Source: Pseudovibrio brasiliensis
GTDB lineage: Bacteria; Pseudomonadota; Alphaproteobacteria; Rhizobiales; Stappiaceae
NCBI RefSeq assembly: GCF_018282095.1
Contig: NZ_CP074126.1
Location: forward strand, 916,501 to 980,500
Length of the DNA: 64,000 nucleotides
Direction: 5' to 3'
Of the stretch, positions 25,901 through 35,919 are shown in pieces (position 1 is the first letter of the stretch; every line of letters starts with the position of its first letter). The notes under the pieces were generated by a model. That model ran no database searches. It saw nothing but the letters and a program-made list of their open reading frames with translations, and was not told the DNA's origin. The translations under genes were made by a program, and so were the position numbers.

Positions 25901-26833
25901 TCAGTAAAATTTGGTGTCACCTGCATCCATGCTGATTGAGGTCCCCTTGTTGCCAGCAATAGCTTGAGGGACTTCAGCAAGAGTGCAGATTACAGCTGTC
26001 TTGCCTGTTTGACGCGCGAATGTCTGTGCAGCTTCCACCTTTGGTCCCATGGAACCAGCTGCGAAGCCATAGGCATCCAGAGCATCAGGGGAAGCTGATT
26101 TGATCGCGCGCTGGCTGGGGGTCCCCCAATCCAGATAGACCGCGTCAGCATCTGTCGCCATGATGTAGACGTCCGCTTCAATCTCCTTGGCAAGCAAGCC
26201 GGAACAGCGGTCTTTATCGATCACACATTCCACGCCCACGAGCTTTTTCTCCTCGTTGTACATAGTTGGAATGCCGCCGCCTCCTGCCGCGATGACGAGC
26301 ACGTCATGATCCAGTAACCACTTAATGGGGCGGATCTCGAAGATATGCTTAGGTAACGGGCTAGGCACAACACGACGCCACTTGTCGCCGTCCTCACGAA
26401 TAGACCAACCTTTCTCCTCGGCAAGCTTCTCAGCATCTTCCTTGGAGTAGAGTGGCCCAATCGGTTTGGTCGGATCTTTGAAAGCAGGATCGTTGGGATC
26501 AACTTCAACCTGCGTAAGAATGGTAGCGAATGGTTTCTCGTATGGCAGAAGGTTCCCCAGCTCTTGCTCAATCATGTAGCCAATCATGCCGACCGTTTCG
26601 GCGCCCAGCACATCAAGCGGATAGGGTTCCACATGCTCGTAAGCGGCACCCTGAAGGGCCAGCAAGCCAACCTGTGGGCCATTGCCGTGCGTGATCACCA
26701 CTTCATGACCATCATCATAAAGCGGTGCCAGGGCTTCAGCGGCAATACGCGCATTCTTGCGTTGGTTTTCGGCAGTCATCGCTTCTCCACGCCGGAGAAG
26801 TGCATTCCCGCCAAGAGCGACGACAACACGCAT
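25901..26833 (-). CDS. arcC: Carbamate kinase
   Basis: A 310-residue amino-acid-kinase-fold enzyme that makes ATP and carbamate from carbamoyl phosphate and ADP, the energy-yielding last step of the arginine deiminase pathway. [14 protein letters not shown] opens the protein, [16 protein letters not shown] lies near residues 47-62, and [11 protein letters not shown] near 210. The lid and ADP site segments ([33 protein letters not shown]) follow. Its ATG shares one base with the stop of the carbamoyltransferase gene. Confidence 0.95.
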   Translation of the reverse strand: MRVVVALGGNALLRRGEAMTAENQRKNARIAAEALAPLYDDGHEVVITHGNGPQVGLLALQGAAYEHVEPYPLDVLGAETVGMIGYMIEQELGNLLPYEKPFATILTQVEVDPNDPAFKDPTKPIGPLYSKEDAEKLAEEKGWSIREDGDKWRRVVPSPLPKHIFEIRPIKWLLDHDVLVIAAGGGGIPTMYNEEKKLVGVECVIDKDRCSGLLAKEIEADVYIMATDADAVYLDWGTPSQRAIKSASPDALDAYGFAAGSMGPKVEAAQTFARQTGKTAVICTLAEVPQAIAGNKGTSISMDAGDTKFY

Positions 26834-27837
26834 TATCGACCTCCAATCGTCGCAACCATGATGGCTTTGATGGTGTGAAGCCGGTTTTCTGCTTGTTCGA
26901 AGGCAAGATTGCGGTCTGATTCAAATACATCTTCGGTCACTTCCATCTCAGAGATTCCGAACTTCTGGAAGATCTCCTCACCAACCTTGGTCTCGCGGTT
27001 ATGGAAAGCAGGCAGACAATGCATGAAGAACGTGTTGTGGTTGCCAGTTCCTTCGATCAGCGCTTTGTTGACTTGATAGTCACGCAGCAACTTGATCCGG
27101 CTGTCCCAAACATCAGGCGGCTCACCCATTGAGACCCAAACATCCGTATGGATGAAGTCAACACCTTGAGTGCCTTCTTTCGGGTCGTCTGTGATTGTAA
27201 CGCGCGCTCCGTAACGCTTTGCGTTAATCTCCGCAGCTTTGAGAACGCTGGCTTCAGGGTACAGTTCTTTCGGCGCGATAATTCGGACATCACAGCCACA
27301 CAACGCGCCCAGCATCAATAGGGAGTTACCCATGTTGTTGCGGGCATCCCCCATATAGGCAAAAGAGATTTCATGCAGCGGCTTTGCGCTGTGCTCGGTC
27401 ATTGTCAGCATATCGGCTAGCATCTGTGTTGGATGCCAGTCATCAGTCAGGCCGTTATAGACAGGTACGCCAGCATATTCTGCCAGTGTCTCAACTGCTT
27501 TCTGTCCAGAACCACGGAACTCAATTGCATCAAACATCCGGCCCAAAACCCGAGCAGTGTCCTTCATGGACTCCTTATGACCGATCTGTGAACCCGATGG
27601 ATCAAGGTAGGTGACATGTGCGCCCTGATCATGCGCTGCAACTTCAAACGCACAGCGGGTACGGGTTGAGGTTTTTTCAAAGATCAGGCAGATGTTTTTG
27701 CCAACGAGGGTCTGCCGTTCAGTTCCTGAGTATTTGGCTCGCTTGAGATCACGGGCAAGATCCAGCATGTAAAGCACTTCGCGCTGGCTGAAGTCCTTTA
27801 GCTTGAGGTAACTGCGACCTTTCAGATTGAAAGCCAT
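26833..27837 (-). CDS. arcB: Ornithine carbamoyltransferase, catabolic
   Basis: A 334-residue transferase. The carbamoyl-phosphate motif is [15 protein letters not shown] (STRTR near residue 56), ornithine-binding [19 protein letters not shown] is near residue 270, and [13 protein letters not shown] is also conserved. The long form and operon position between arginine deiminase and carbamate kinase indicate the catabolic isozyme, which runs phosphorolysis of citrulline to ornithine and carbamoyl phosphate. In sequence alone it cannot be separated from anabolic ArgF. It starts [13 protein letters not shown], 55 bases after the arcA stop. Confidence 0.92.
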   Translation of the reverse strand: MAFNLKGRSYLKLKDFSQREVLYMLDLARDLKRAKYSGTERQTLVGKNICLIFEKTSTRTRCAFEVAAHDQGAHVTYLDPSGSQIGHKESMKDTARVLGRMFDAIEFRGSGQKAVETLAEYAGVPVYNGLTDDWHPTQMLADMLTMTEHSAKPLHEISFAYMGDARNNMGNSLLMLGALCGCDVRIIAPKELYPEASVLKAAEINAKRYGARVTITDDPKEGTQGVDFIHTDVWVSMGEPPDVWDSRIKLLRDYQVNKALIEGTGNHNTFFMHCLPAFHNRETKVGEEIFQKFGISEMEVTEDVFESDRNLAFEQAENRLHTIKAIMVATIGGR

Positions 27838-27892
27838 TTTCCTTACGCTCCATCTCTTGGATGTTTTTATTGTTCAACGGAGATTGAAAACT

Positions 27893-29119
27893 CTAAAAGT
27901 CCACGGGTTCTCGAATGGTTGGACAGGTCATGCAATGGCCACCACCGCGACCGCGTCCCAATTCTGAACCGTCAATGGCAATCACTTCCACTCCGGCTCT
28001 TTGAAGTTTGGAGTTTGTGTAAGTGTTTCGGCGGTACCCAACCACAACGCCGGGCTCGATGCAGACAACGTTGTTGCCATCATCCCATTGCTCGCGTTCC
28101 TGGTCATAAGCATTGCCGCCTGTGGTCACTACATGCAGCTTCTGCATACCGAGTGCATTGGCAATGACATCGAACAGATGACCTTCATCTTGTCTGTAGT
28201 CCACGCTTTCTGGTTTGTCCCCAGGACGGATCGAGAAGCAGATGATCTCATCGCAAACGCCAGAAAACGCAGTTGCTTTGTCGCGGTCAAGAAGGGTGAA
28301 AACAGTGTCCAAATGCATCGCTGCACGGCTCTTCGGCATCTGGCAAGCAATGACACGAGTTGCTGCCTTGTTGCGAAAGAGGGCTCGGGCCACTTGGCCA
28401 ACTGCTTGGGGGGTAGTGCGCTCACCCATTCCGATTAAAACAACTCCATTGCCGATTGGCATGACGTCACCGCCTTCCACGGTCGATTCATGGAAGTCTT
28501 CATCTGGGTCACCCCACCAGAAGTTAACCTTGCCTTTGAAGTGAGGATGGAACTTGTAAATTGCTGTGGTGAGGAGTGTCTCATTCTGGCGTGCCTGCCA
28601 AAACATCGGATTAAGAGTGACGCCGTTATAGATCCAGCAGGTTGTATCGCGGGTGAACAGTGTATTTGGAAGAGGTGGAATTACGAAGTCATTCGGATCC
28701 AGATAACTGCCAAAAACACCAGTTGGCTTGAAACCCAGTTCACCACGGGCGATACCACCAATCAGATGATCAGCGAGAAACTTCTCAGGCTGTTCGTATA
28801 GCCAGGCCCGCAGATCCTCGGCCATGCCATAACCAACGCGATTGTGCGTGATGCGGCGCTCCAGTACCCACTTACGAGCTTCCTGATCTTCCAGTGTTTC
28901 GGTCAGCAGATTGTGCATCTCCAGCACATTCACGCCGCGTTCTTCCATCCTCAGGCAGAAATCGTAGTGGTGTTTTTGTGCCTCGCGAACCCAGATCACA
29001 TCATCAAACAACAGTTCCTGGCAGTTGCCGGGAGTAAGGCGCATATGCGCGAGTCCGGGACGGCAAACCATCACTTCTTTCAGTTTGCCAACTTCCGAAT
29101 GAACACCAAATTCAGTCAT
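27893..29119 (-). CDS. arcA: Arginine deiminase
   Basis: A 408-residue guanidine-modifying enzyme converting L-arginine to citrulline and ammonia. [19 protein letters not shown] is the standard N-terminus. The catalytic triad region includes [44 protein letters not shown] and, at the C-terminus, the nucleophile Cys in [17 protein letters not shown]. The pathway yields ATP without respiration and neutralises acid. It is followed by arcB and arcC and preceded by the carrier gene at 29242. Confidence 0.96.
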   Translation of the reverse strand: MTEFGVHSEVGKLKEVMVCRPGLAHMRLTPGNCQELLFDDVIWVREAQKHHYDFCLRMEERGVNVLEMHNLLTETLEDQEARKWVLERRITHNRVGYGMAEDLRAWLYEQPEKFLADHLIGGIARGELGFKPTGVFGSYLDPNDFVIPPLPNTLFTRDTTCWIYNGVTLNPMFWQARQNETLLTTAIYKFHPHFKGKVNFWWGDPDEDFHESTVEGGDVMPIGNGVVLIGMGERTTPQAVGQVARALFRNKAATRVIACQMPKSRAAMHLDTVFTLLDRDKATAFSGVCDEIICFSIRPGDKPESVDYRQDEGHLFDVIANALGMQKLHVVTTGGNAYDQEREQWDDGNNVVCIEPGVVVGYRRNTYTNSKLQRAGVEVIAIDGSELGRGRGGGHCMTCPTIREPVDF

Positions 29120-29241
29120 GTTGCAGACTCCGTTCCAGAATTCTTATGTTTTGCGAGATGACTATCTCGTTGTGTGGTTCAGAGATGTGTTGTGATGCAG
29201 AGGCGAGCTAGCGGATGCCCACCTCTAGCAACTCAGTTGTT

Positions 29242-30642
29242 CTAAACGGCCAGTGACAGTGCCAGTGAAATCAGGATGAACAGAATGATCACGAGCGGAA
29301 TTGCGAACCTCAGCCATTTGTCATAAGGCACACGTCCAATCGCCAAACCGCCCATCACAACGGCAAAGGTTGGGTTGAATAGGTTCAGAAGACCGCTGGC
29401 AGACTGGAAGGCTGTGACCACATACTCAGCTCCCACATTGGAGAAGCCAGCGAGTGGCGCCATGATAGGCATGGAAAGTACAGCCAGACCGGAAGAGGAC
29501 GGTACGAAGAACGAGAGCACCAGCTCCAGCCAGAACATCACATTGATGAAGGCAACCTTGCTGAGGCCGCTGACAGCCTGCTCAGACCAGTAAAGGATCG
29601 TATCTGTAATGGAACCTGCATCCATCACCACCACGATACCGCGGGCCACACCGATGATCAGCGCAACTCCAAGCAAATCACGTGCACCATCCAGGAAGTT
29701 GTCGACAAACTCATGCTCGCCTTGCCGCGCGACAATACCCACGAGGATTGATGCGGCAAGGAACAGGGCGGCCATTTCACCCATCCACCAGCCTAGCACC
29801 GCAACACCATAGATCAGCAGACCGAAGGTGATGACAAAGATCGCCATGATCCAGCCGTGCTTTGCGGTGAAATCGGGAATGTCATCGGAAGAAACGCCTT
29901 GTAGGAAATGCTTTTCGTTATCTTCCTTCATGTCGGCAACTAGGGAAGCAGAATGATCTGCTTTCACCTTGGCGGCATACCGCATCACCCAGGCTACACA
30001 GACCAGCCAACCAACGATGAGAATGAGGAAACGCAGACCAATGCCGTCGGTAAACGGCACACCCGCTGCGTTGGAGGCAATCACTGTTGCGAACGGATTG
30101 ATGGTTGAACCAAGTGTCCCAATCCCAGCCCCAAGCATAATCACAGCAACACCGGTCATCGAGTCATAACCTGCTCGGATCATCACTGGAATGATGAGGG
30201 CATAAAACGCGAGGCTTTCCTCTGCCATCCCATAAATCGTGCCTCCAGCTGCAAAGAAGGCCATCAATATGGGGATCATAAGGTTCTCTCGTCCTTTAAG
30301 ACCCGTCATGATCTTGGCAATACCTGCATCAATCGCCCCTGTGCGTGTCACCACCATCAGGAAGCCGCCAATCACCAGAACGAAGACAGCCACATCGATA
30401 GCGTTGGCACTGTAGGAGACTGGGTCATAAAGCCCCGCAATTGGTGCCATAAAGACTTCAACTGGACCTTGAGGATTGGCCTCTACCAGATGGTACGTGC
30501 CAGGAACCGGAACTTCTTTATCAAGTACTGGGTTGATGACCCGGTCGTATTGGCCTGCAGGAACGAACCAGGTTGCAATCGCAACGAGAATGATGAGAGC
30601 AAATAGAATTGTAAACGCGGTAGGAAACTTGAACTTCGACAT
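29242..30642 (-). CDS. YfcC-family carrier, probable arginine/ornithine exchanger
   Basis: A 466-residue integral membrane protein with about 12 hydrophobic segments. FALIILVAIATWFVPAGQYDRV at the N-terminus, AAGGTIYGMAEESLAFYALI, GAGIGTLGSTINPFATVIAS and FFVPSSSGLAVLSMPIMAPLAG are typical of the YfcC/DcuC (C4-dicarboxylate uptake C-like) family. Family members near arc genes are usually taken to be arginine-ornithine antiporters functionally replacing ArcD. Here it is the first gene of the operon, behind a good promoter, so that role is likely though not shown. Confidence 0.85.
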   Translation of the reverse strand: MSKFKFPTAFTILFALIILVAIATWFVPAGQYDRVINPVLDKEVPVPGTYHLVEANPQGPVEVFMAPIAGLYDPVSYSANAIDVAVFVLVIGGFLMVVTRTGAIDAGIAKIMTGLKGRENLMIPILMAFFAAGGTIYGMAEESLAFYALIIPVMIRAGYDSMTGVAVIMLGAGIGTLGSTINPFATVIASNAAGVPFTDGIGLRFLILIVGWLVCVAWVMRYAAKVKADHSASLVADMKEDNEKHFLQGVSSDDIPDFTAKHGWIMAIFVITFGLLIYGVAVLGWWMGEMAALFLAASILVGIVARQGEHEFVDNFLDGARDLLGVALIIGVARGIVVVMDAGSITDTILYWSEQAVSGLSKVAFINVMFWLELVLSFFVPSSSGLAVLSMPIMAPLAGFSNVGAEYVVTAFQSASGLLNLFNPTFAVVMGGLAIGRVPYDKWLRFAIPLVIILFILISLALSLAV

Positions 30643-30945
30643 TTGTTTTTCCGCTTAGTTATTTGTCGAATGTAATTGTGCTGTCGCTACCTAATATCTA
30701 TGTGGATACTTGCGTCAACTGGCGTTGAGTTTCTTGATTAAAGGGTGTCACAAACAAAACGTTGAATTGTGTTATGATGTTTTTAAGTAAATTCTACGGA
30801 GTTGTTGAAATCGATCTAGTAAAATTGTGAGGGTCAACCTAAGATGGGTCGGCGCAAGGCATTGCAAACCATCCGCTAACATCGGATGTTGCGTAGCTAA
30901 TCGCCGAAAACAGCATTTCAGTAGGTTAAGCGATCTAAAATGCGC
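30643..30945. other. Gap between the CofD-like gene and the arc operon
   Basis: This 303-bp stretch holds the arc promoter (next entry), a short dyad TCAAC-TGGC-GTTGA at 30715-30728 straddling its -35 box, and a small hairpin CATCCG (30870-30875) / CGGATG (30883-30888) that could end the CofD-like transcript. No gene is seen. Confidence 0.5.
30691..30718 (-). promoter_or_regulatory. Promoter of the arginine deiminase operon
   Basis: On the minus strand TTGACG (30718-30713) and TATTAG (30696-30691) stand 16 bp apart, about 50 bp upstream of the carrier gene. The -35 matches the consensus at five of six positions and the -10 at four. Confidence 0.5.
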
Positions 30946-32160
30946 TCAGAGAAAACTCAATAGCATGCAAACTAGTTTTTCCGGATCGTAATAAGGAACC
31001 GAATGGGTACTCGTCAGGTCAGCTCCAATCAGTGAAATTCCCTGTGCTTCCAGCTCTGCCCAGTCAAACTCGGCAGCATGCCTCTCATCCGTGACAACAA
31101 AGTTGAGCAGCTTATCTGTCGGGGTGTCTTCTCCTGCATCAGCGCGCAAATGCTTTAGCAGCGCATCTACGGTCTCATTCGGGCTCATCCCAAACTGCTC
31201 AGGGTCATTGCCAAGGTTTGGCACGTAAACCTTTGGGTTGGGACTACGGGCAATGGACTTGCCCACGCCTTTAGGCAGAAGGTTCGCAATTAGACTGCTG
31301 TGAAAGCTACCCGGCGGATAGCAGATCATGTCTGCTGTCTCGATGAGATGCTGCTTTTTCGGCGACACCTCTATCTCTACCGGTTCACCACCAGCTAAGG
31401 AACGTGTCAGATAAGTCCGTTTGATCTTGCTGGCAATCGGAGCGGTCTCCTTGCCAGTCATATTGTGCTGCCCGACAATGATCTCGCCAGAGTCCAGCTC
31501 CACAGCAAGGTGCAAGCGCGCGTCTACGGTCGCCAGCACAGTGCCAAGAGTATTCACCAGCTTGGAAAACAGAAAGATGATTGGATCAAGCTTCTGGTTG
31601 TTGTTCAGATATCCGCCAGCAAGGATCAGGTTACCAATGCTTGCCCCACGCAGATCAAAATCTGACGGCATTGCATCATGGAAGAATGCCAGCTGGTGCC
31701 GAATGAGGCGGCGCATAGGGTTGGGCACCCGCGCAATCAGCTGATCATGCCCTTCCAAAAGGTCAACTAAATCGCCATGCAACTCATCAAGAGAGGCAGT
31801 CTTTGGAAAGCGATGAGTGAAGAGACGATAGATCTCAGATTGCCCAAGCACACTCTCGTCCGCCAATGCGATCAATCGTGATCGCAGATCACCAATCGCG
31901 GGCATACCAAACGCATGACGAAGAACAGCAGAACTTCCTCCGCTGTCAAACGGTGTCATCAGGTGGATCGAGTTATGCGTGTATTGCTTGAGAGCACGGG
32001 CAGTAGGATTAAGTGCGCTTCCGCCACTGAAGAACAGCAGGGCAGGGCCAAGCTCCGGCAGACGCTTATAGCGACTGATGCGAACAGGATCTGGAAGTGT
32101 GAGACCGCGTGTAACACTAAACTGCTGCATAAATGAACTTGCCCGACTACGAGAATTCAA
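30946..32160 (-). CDS. GAK-system CofD-like protein
   Basis: A 404-residue protein related to CofD (2-phospho-L-lactate transferase) and YvcK. The nucleotide/phosphate motif is LLFFSGGSALNPTARAL near residues 40-56, followed by HLMTPFDSGGSSAVLRHAFGMPAIGDLRSRLIALAD, the conserved CofD/YvcK core, and later LRGASIGNLILAGGYL. It matches my memory of the CofD-like member of the so-called GAK gene set, in which a CofD-like protein accompanies a GNAT enzyme, an ATP-grasp protein and an XXXCH protein. None of those partners is adjacent here. The biochemical activity is unknown. A TTG start is implied at 32160; ATG at 32130 is possible. Confidence 0.75.
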   Translation of the reverse strand: MNSRSRASSFMQQFSVTRGLTLPDPVRISRYKRLPELGPALLFFSGGSALNPTARALKQYTHNSIHLMTPFDSGGSSAVLRHAFGMPAIGDLRSRLIALADESVLGQSEIYRLFTHRFPKTASLDELHGDLVDLLEGHDQLIARVPNPMRRLIRHQLAFFHDAMPSDFDLRGASIGNLILAGGYLNNNQKLDPIIFLFSKLVNTLGTVLATVDARLHLAVELDSGEIIVGQHNMTGKETAPIASKIKRTYLTRSLAGGEPVEIEVSPKKQHLIETADMICYPPGSFHSSLIANLLPKGVGKSIARSPNPKVYVPNLGNDPEQFGMSPNETVDALLKHLRADAGEDTPTDKLLNFVVTDERHAAEFDWAELEAQGISLIGADLTSTHSVPYYDPEKLVCMLLSFL

Positions 32161-32500
32161 TCCCTCTTACCATAAGAGATCTATTAGATCGGTTTACGGC
32201 TAAATTGTAGATTCAGCCTGACTAAATCAGAAGCATCCCCAACGATCTATCATGAATTCAGTAATTTTTAATGCCTCTAAGAAGCATTAAAGTATATCTC
32301 ACATTAGATATATCAGTGATTCAGTAAAAATTCTGTCAAATCAAAAATGAATATTCGCTGCTCATGAACCAGAGATAAGAAAATAAGAGAAAATACCTGT
32401 AGTTCTTGTGGGTTTGGTGGGTATTCTTATTATCTGTATTTGACACCAGCAAATTCAGAGGATGTAAAGCTCTGGAAACAATAAAAATAGAGAGAATAGC
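32161..32500. other. Divergent control region between CofD-like and acyl-CoA ligase genes
   Basis: This 340-bp AT-rich stretch contains no gene. TTTAATGC (32267-32274) pairs with GCATTAAA (32284-32291) over 8 bp, and TATATCT (32293-32299) with AGATATA (32306-32312) over 7 bp; the two dyads are adjacent. As both flanking genes are read outwards, these are operator candidates rather than terminators. The rightward promoter is annotated separately. Confidence 0.5.
32440..32468 (+). promoter_or_regulatory. Promoter of the long-chain acyl-CoA ligase gene
   Basis: TTGACA (32440-32445) is a perfect -35 hexamer and TGTAAA (32463-32468) a four-of-six -10, with 17-bp spacing. It lies 32 bp before the ligase ATG. 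Confidence 0.5.
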
Positions 32501-34327
32501 ATGAGTTCGCAGGCCCAGCCCGTTGCTCAAACACAAGCTCAAGATGCGTTTAAATCAATTCCAGAAGCATTTATGGAATCGGTCGAACGCCTTGCCGATA
32601 AACCGGCATATTTCGTGCGTGGTGAAACTGGATGGGACGCAACGAGCTGGACCGAATATGGCGAGCAAGTGCGCAATGCTGCAAAAGCTCTCCTAGCGCT
32701 GGGTGTGAACCCTGGGGATGCTGTTTGTATTCTGAGCTACAACCGTCCTGAATGGACGATCATGGACGTTGCTGCCATGATGATTGGGGCTGTTCCTACA
32801 GGCATCTACTGGACGGCAGCTGCCCCAGAAATCAACTACATCCTGCGGCACTCTCAAGGCCGCATCCTGCTTGCTGAAACCAAAGCCCAGCTGAAAGGCA
32901 TCGGTGAGCAGTCAGAGAACATGCGCCATTTGCGCAAGGTGATCCGTCTGGATGGACGCGTAGAAAACCCTGACCAGTACACCTGGGCAAGCTTCATGTC
33001 TCTGGGTGAAAACAGTCCGGGACTGGATGCAGAGCTGGACCAGCGCCTCAATGATATTGCAGCCGAAGACATCGCGCTCCAAATCTACACCTCTGGTACA
33101 ACTGGCCTTCCGAAAGCGGTACAGATCAGCCACCGCGCAATCCGTGCTGAATCTGATGCGCTGAACCTGGCGTTCAAACCAACCCCGGCAGACCGCTATA
33201 TCTCCTATCTGCCAATGGCACACATTGCAGAACAGTGCGGTACCATCATTCAGGCATGTGACACAGGCTATCCCGTCTATTATGCCAAGTCCGTCACCAG
33301 CCTTGGCGAACACCTGCCGGAAGTCCGCCCGACTGTAACCTTCGGTGTTCCTCGGATTTTCGAGAAGATCCACGAGAAGGTCGAAAAAAAGCTGAACAAG
33401 GAAAAGGGCTTCAAGGGCAAGCTCATCCAATGGTCGCTGCAAACAAGTAAGGATTGGTACGGTCAGACCCTCAACGGCAAATCTGCTGGCTTGATGCTTA
33501 ACCTCAAAAAGAAGGTCGCCAACCGCCTTGTGCTCGACAAGATCAAGCACAAAATCGGCCTCGACAAGATGCGCATGTTCGTGAGTGGGGGAGCTCCGGT
33601 TTCCAAACGTGTCTTGGAAGCGTTCACCGGCTTGGACATCGTGATCCGTGAGGTCTACGGCCAGTCAGAAAACTGTGGTGGCGCGACCATCAATATCATT
33701 GGTTCGACCCGTTTGGGCTCTGTCGGGAAACCGATGGAAGGTGTCACAATCAAGATCGCGGCAGATGGTGAGATCCTCTGTAAAGCCGGTACAAACTTCT
33801 CCGGTTATGCGCATGACCCAGCATCCACCGATGAGGCTCTGCGTGATGGTTGGCTCTACAGTGGCGATATCGGTTATCTCGATAAAGACGGCTACTTGTT
33901 CATCACGGGCCGCAAAAAAGAGATCATCATCACTTCAGGTGGCAAGAACATCTCTCCGGCATTGCTGGAGCAAGATCTCATGGAACTGCCAATGGTGGAA
34001 TATGCTGTTGTCGCAGGAAACAACCAGACCTTCCTGAGCGCTCTGATTACAATCGATGGCGTGATGGCACAGCGGTTTGCAACGGAAAACAACATCAAAC
34101 CAGAAGATGTCCTGAAATCTGATCAGCTGCGCAGCGTCGTCCAAGCAGGGATCAACAAAGTGAATGCGCGACATTCTCGTGTTGAGCGTATTCGTAAATT
34201 TGAAATTTTGCCAGACGGCTTCTCAATTCAAACGGGTGAGCTGACACCAACCCTGAAGATCCGACGCGCAAAGGTGCTGAATAACCACGCTGATGCACTG
34301 GAAAACATCTATAAGCACGATGCTTAA
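32501..34327 (+). CDS. Long-chain fatty acid-CoA ligase, FAA1-like
   Basis: A 608-residue adenylate-forming enzyme of the large long-chain acyl-CoA synthetase (FAA1/bubblegum-like) type. It carries IYTSGTTGLPKAVQISHRAI (residues about 195-214), SYLPMAHIAEQ, the long linker region LIQWSLQTSKDWY found in this subgroup, VREVYGQSENCGG, DGWLYSGDIGYLDKDGYLFITGRKKEIIITSGGKNI and a C-terminal lysine region TLKIRRAKVLNNH. It activates long-chain fatty acids for degradation or lipid synthesis. It has no signal peptide and probably works at the inner face of the membrane. It stands alone between its own promoter and a terminator hairpin. Confidence 0.9.
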   Translation: MSSQAQPVAQTQAQDAFKSIPEAFMESVERLADKPAYFVRGETGWDATSWTEYGEQVRNAAKALLALGVNPGDAVCILSYNRPEWTIMDVAAMMIGAVPTGIYWTAAAPEINYILRHSQGRILLAETKAQLKGIGEQSENMRHLRKVIRLDGRVENPDQYTWASFMSLGENSPGLDAELDQRLNDIAAEDIALQIYTSGTTGLPKAVQISHRAIRAESDALNLAFKPTPADRYISYLPMAHIAEQCGTIIQACDTGYPVYYAKSVTSLGEHLPEVRPTVTFGVPRIFEKIHEKVEKKLNKEKGFKGKLIQWSLQTSKDWYGQTLNGKSAGLMLNLKKKVANRLVLDKIKHKIGLDKMRMFVSGGAPVSKRVLEAFTGLDIVIREVYGQSENCGGATINIIGSTRLGSVGKPMEGVTIKIAADGEILCKAGTNFSGYAHDPASTDEALRDGWLYSGDIGYLDKDGYLFITGRKKEIIITSGGKNISPALLEQDLMELPMVEYAVVAGNNQTFLSALITIDGVMAQRFATENNIKPEDVLKSDQLRSVVQAGINKVNARHSRVERIRKFEILPDGFSIQTGELTPTLKIRRAKVLNNHADALENIYKHDA

Positions 34328-34348
34328 TGTAGCTTCTGATGTCAGAAA

Positions 34349-34378
34349 CCCCTTGGTCCAGAGGCATGGTCCAAGGGG
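34349..34378. terminator. Terminator hairpin between converging ligase and uxaC
   Basis: CCCCTTGG (34349-34356) pairs with CCAAGGGG (34371-34378), extended by CCA/TGG after a T-T mismatch. The U-tract is short in both directions (three T on the minus strand), so termination may be incomplete. Confidence 0.55.
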
Positions 34379-34406
34379 CTTCATGGGATAAAGCAGGGGC
34401 TAAAGC

Positions 34407-35825
34407 CTACCTACTTTCATCAAGGAACCAGTTTGCTGCATTGTTGTAGCAAATGTCCCTGATCATGCCTCCCGCTAGCTCAAAATCACCCGGAATATGG
34501 CCTTTATCCATCCACTCTCCAACGATCTTGCAAAGCAAGCGACGGAAATACTCGTGTCGTGGGAAAGATAGGAACGATCTGCTGTCTGTCAACATGCCGA
34601 GGAACTGAGAAAGCAATCCCATCTGCGCTAATTGTGTCATTTGACGTTCCATACCGTCCAGCTGATCGTTGTGCCACCAGCCCGTGCCGGCCTGCACCTT
34701 ACCGCCAACAGAACCATCCTGGAAGTTGCCGGCTGTTGTTACAACGACTTCGTTCTTGGTTGGATCAAGAGAGTAAAGCACGATGCGCGGCAGTGCTTTG
34801 TCACGATCCAGCGTATCTAAAAACTGGTTCAACGGGTTTGCAAGTTCTCGGTCATCGATACCGTCACAGCCCACATCTGGTCCCAGTGCTTTTAACATGC
34901 GGCTGCGGTTGTTTCGTGTTGCGCCAATGTGCATCTGCATCACCCAACCGCGCTTCGCATACTCCTTGCCAAGGAACACCTGAACCGCTGACTGAAAGGC
35001 CGTCACATCATCAACGCTCAGCGTTGCGCCGCCTTGCCCTTCCTTAAAGATGCGATCCAACTCTGCAACAGTTGGAACTGGGCAGAACAGCATGGAGTCC
35101 AGACCGTGGTCAGCAGCACGACAACCGTGGCGGCCAAAATGATCCAGCCGCATGCTCAACGCTTCCAAAAGGCGTTCATACTTGTCGATATGGAAACCAA
35201 CGCGCCTGCTGAGCTTCATGATGTAGTCGCCAAAGGTCGGCTTATCGATCTTGAAGGCTGGGTCTGGACGGAAGGTTGGACGCACAACCATAGTTGAGGT
35301 TGTATCCTGAGCGATCATCTTGTGCCAATGCAGGTCGTCACAAGGATCATCGGTGGTGCCCAACATCTTCACGTTCTGCATCTGTAACAGGCCGCGTGCT
35401 GAGAACTGCTTGGTCGCCAGTTTCGCGTTGCAAACCTCCCAAACGGTTTCTGCCGATTTATCCGAGAGAGACACGCCTTCCAGCCCGAAATACCGATACA
35501 TCTCCAGATGTGTCCAATGGTACAGCGGATTCCCAAGGAACTTTGGCATTACGGAAGCGTAAGCAAGGAACTTCTCTTTGAAGCTCGTGTCTTTGCCAGT
35601 GATCAGGCTCTCGCTGATACCGGCCCACCGCATCGCGCGCCACTTGTAGTGATCGCCTTCCAGCCAGACGCGGCCAATATCATCAAAGCGGCGATCCTCA
35701 GCAATGGTCTGCGGACACAGGTGGTTGTGATAGTCCACGATCGGCATTTCTGCTGCGTAGTCGTGGTAAAGTCGTTGTGCGGCTTCTGTCTCGAGGAGGA
35801 AGTTTGGTCCAAGAAATGGCTGCAT
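34407..35825 (-). CDS. uxaC: Glucuronate isomerase (uronate isomerase)
   Basis: A 472-residue amidohydrolase-superfamily enzyme interconverting D-glucuronate and D-fructuronate. It shows PIVDYHNHLCPQTIAEDRRF (metal-site HxH region near residue 28), WVMQMHIGATRNNR, GCDGIDDRELANPLNQFL and TDSRSFLSFPRHEYFRRLLC, all diagnostic of UxaC. The start ATG at 35825 gives MQPFLGPNFLLE, the usual N-terminus; the open frame beyond it to 35906 is not conserved in style. It follows uxuB in the leftward glucuronide operon and is the last gene before a converging transcript. Confidence 0.95.
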   Translation of the reverse strand: MQPFLGPNFLLETEAAQRLYHDYAAEMPIVDYHNHLCPQTIAEDRRFDDIGRVWLEGDHYKWRAMRWAGISESLITGKDTSFKEKFLAYASVMPKFLGNPLYHWTHLEMYRYFGLEGVSLSDKSAETVWEVCNAKLATKQFSARGLLQMQNVKMLGTTDDPCDDLHWHKMIAQDTTSTMVVRPTFRPDPAFKIDKPTFGDYIMKLSRRVGFHIDKYERLLEALSMRLDHFGRHGCRAADHGLDSMLFCPVPTVAELDRIFKEGQGGATLSVDDVTAFQSAVQVFLGKEYAKRGWVMQMHIGATRNNRSRMLKALGPDVGCDGIDDRELANPLNQFLDTLDRDKALPRIVLYSLDPTKNEVVVTTAGNFQDGSVGGKVQAGTGWWHNDQLDGMERQMTQLAQMGLLSQFLGMLTDSRSFLSFPRHEYFRRLLCKIVGEWMDKGHIPGDFELAGGMIRDICYNNAANWFLDESR

Positions 35826-35919
35826 CGTTTTCTGCCCTGAAAGTGGTGGGAGCGACCCTTTGATCTCTCCCTGAATGTGAGCGTCTGCCCTGCTAGTGCC
35901 GGGCAAAACTCCGGGAAAT

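Noticed and set aside
30715-30728. TCAAC-N4-GTTGA dyad at the arc promoter as an FNR or ArgR site
   Set aside because: The half-sites point the opposite way from FNR (TTGA...TCAA) and the length is too short for ArgR; kept only as an unspecific dyad.
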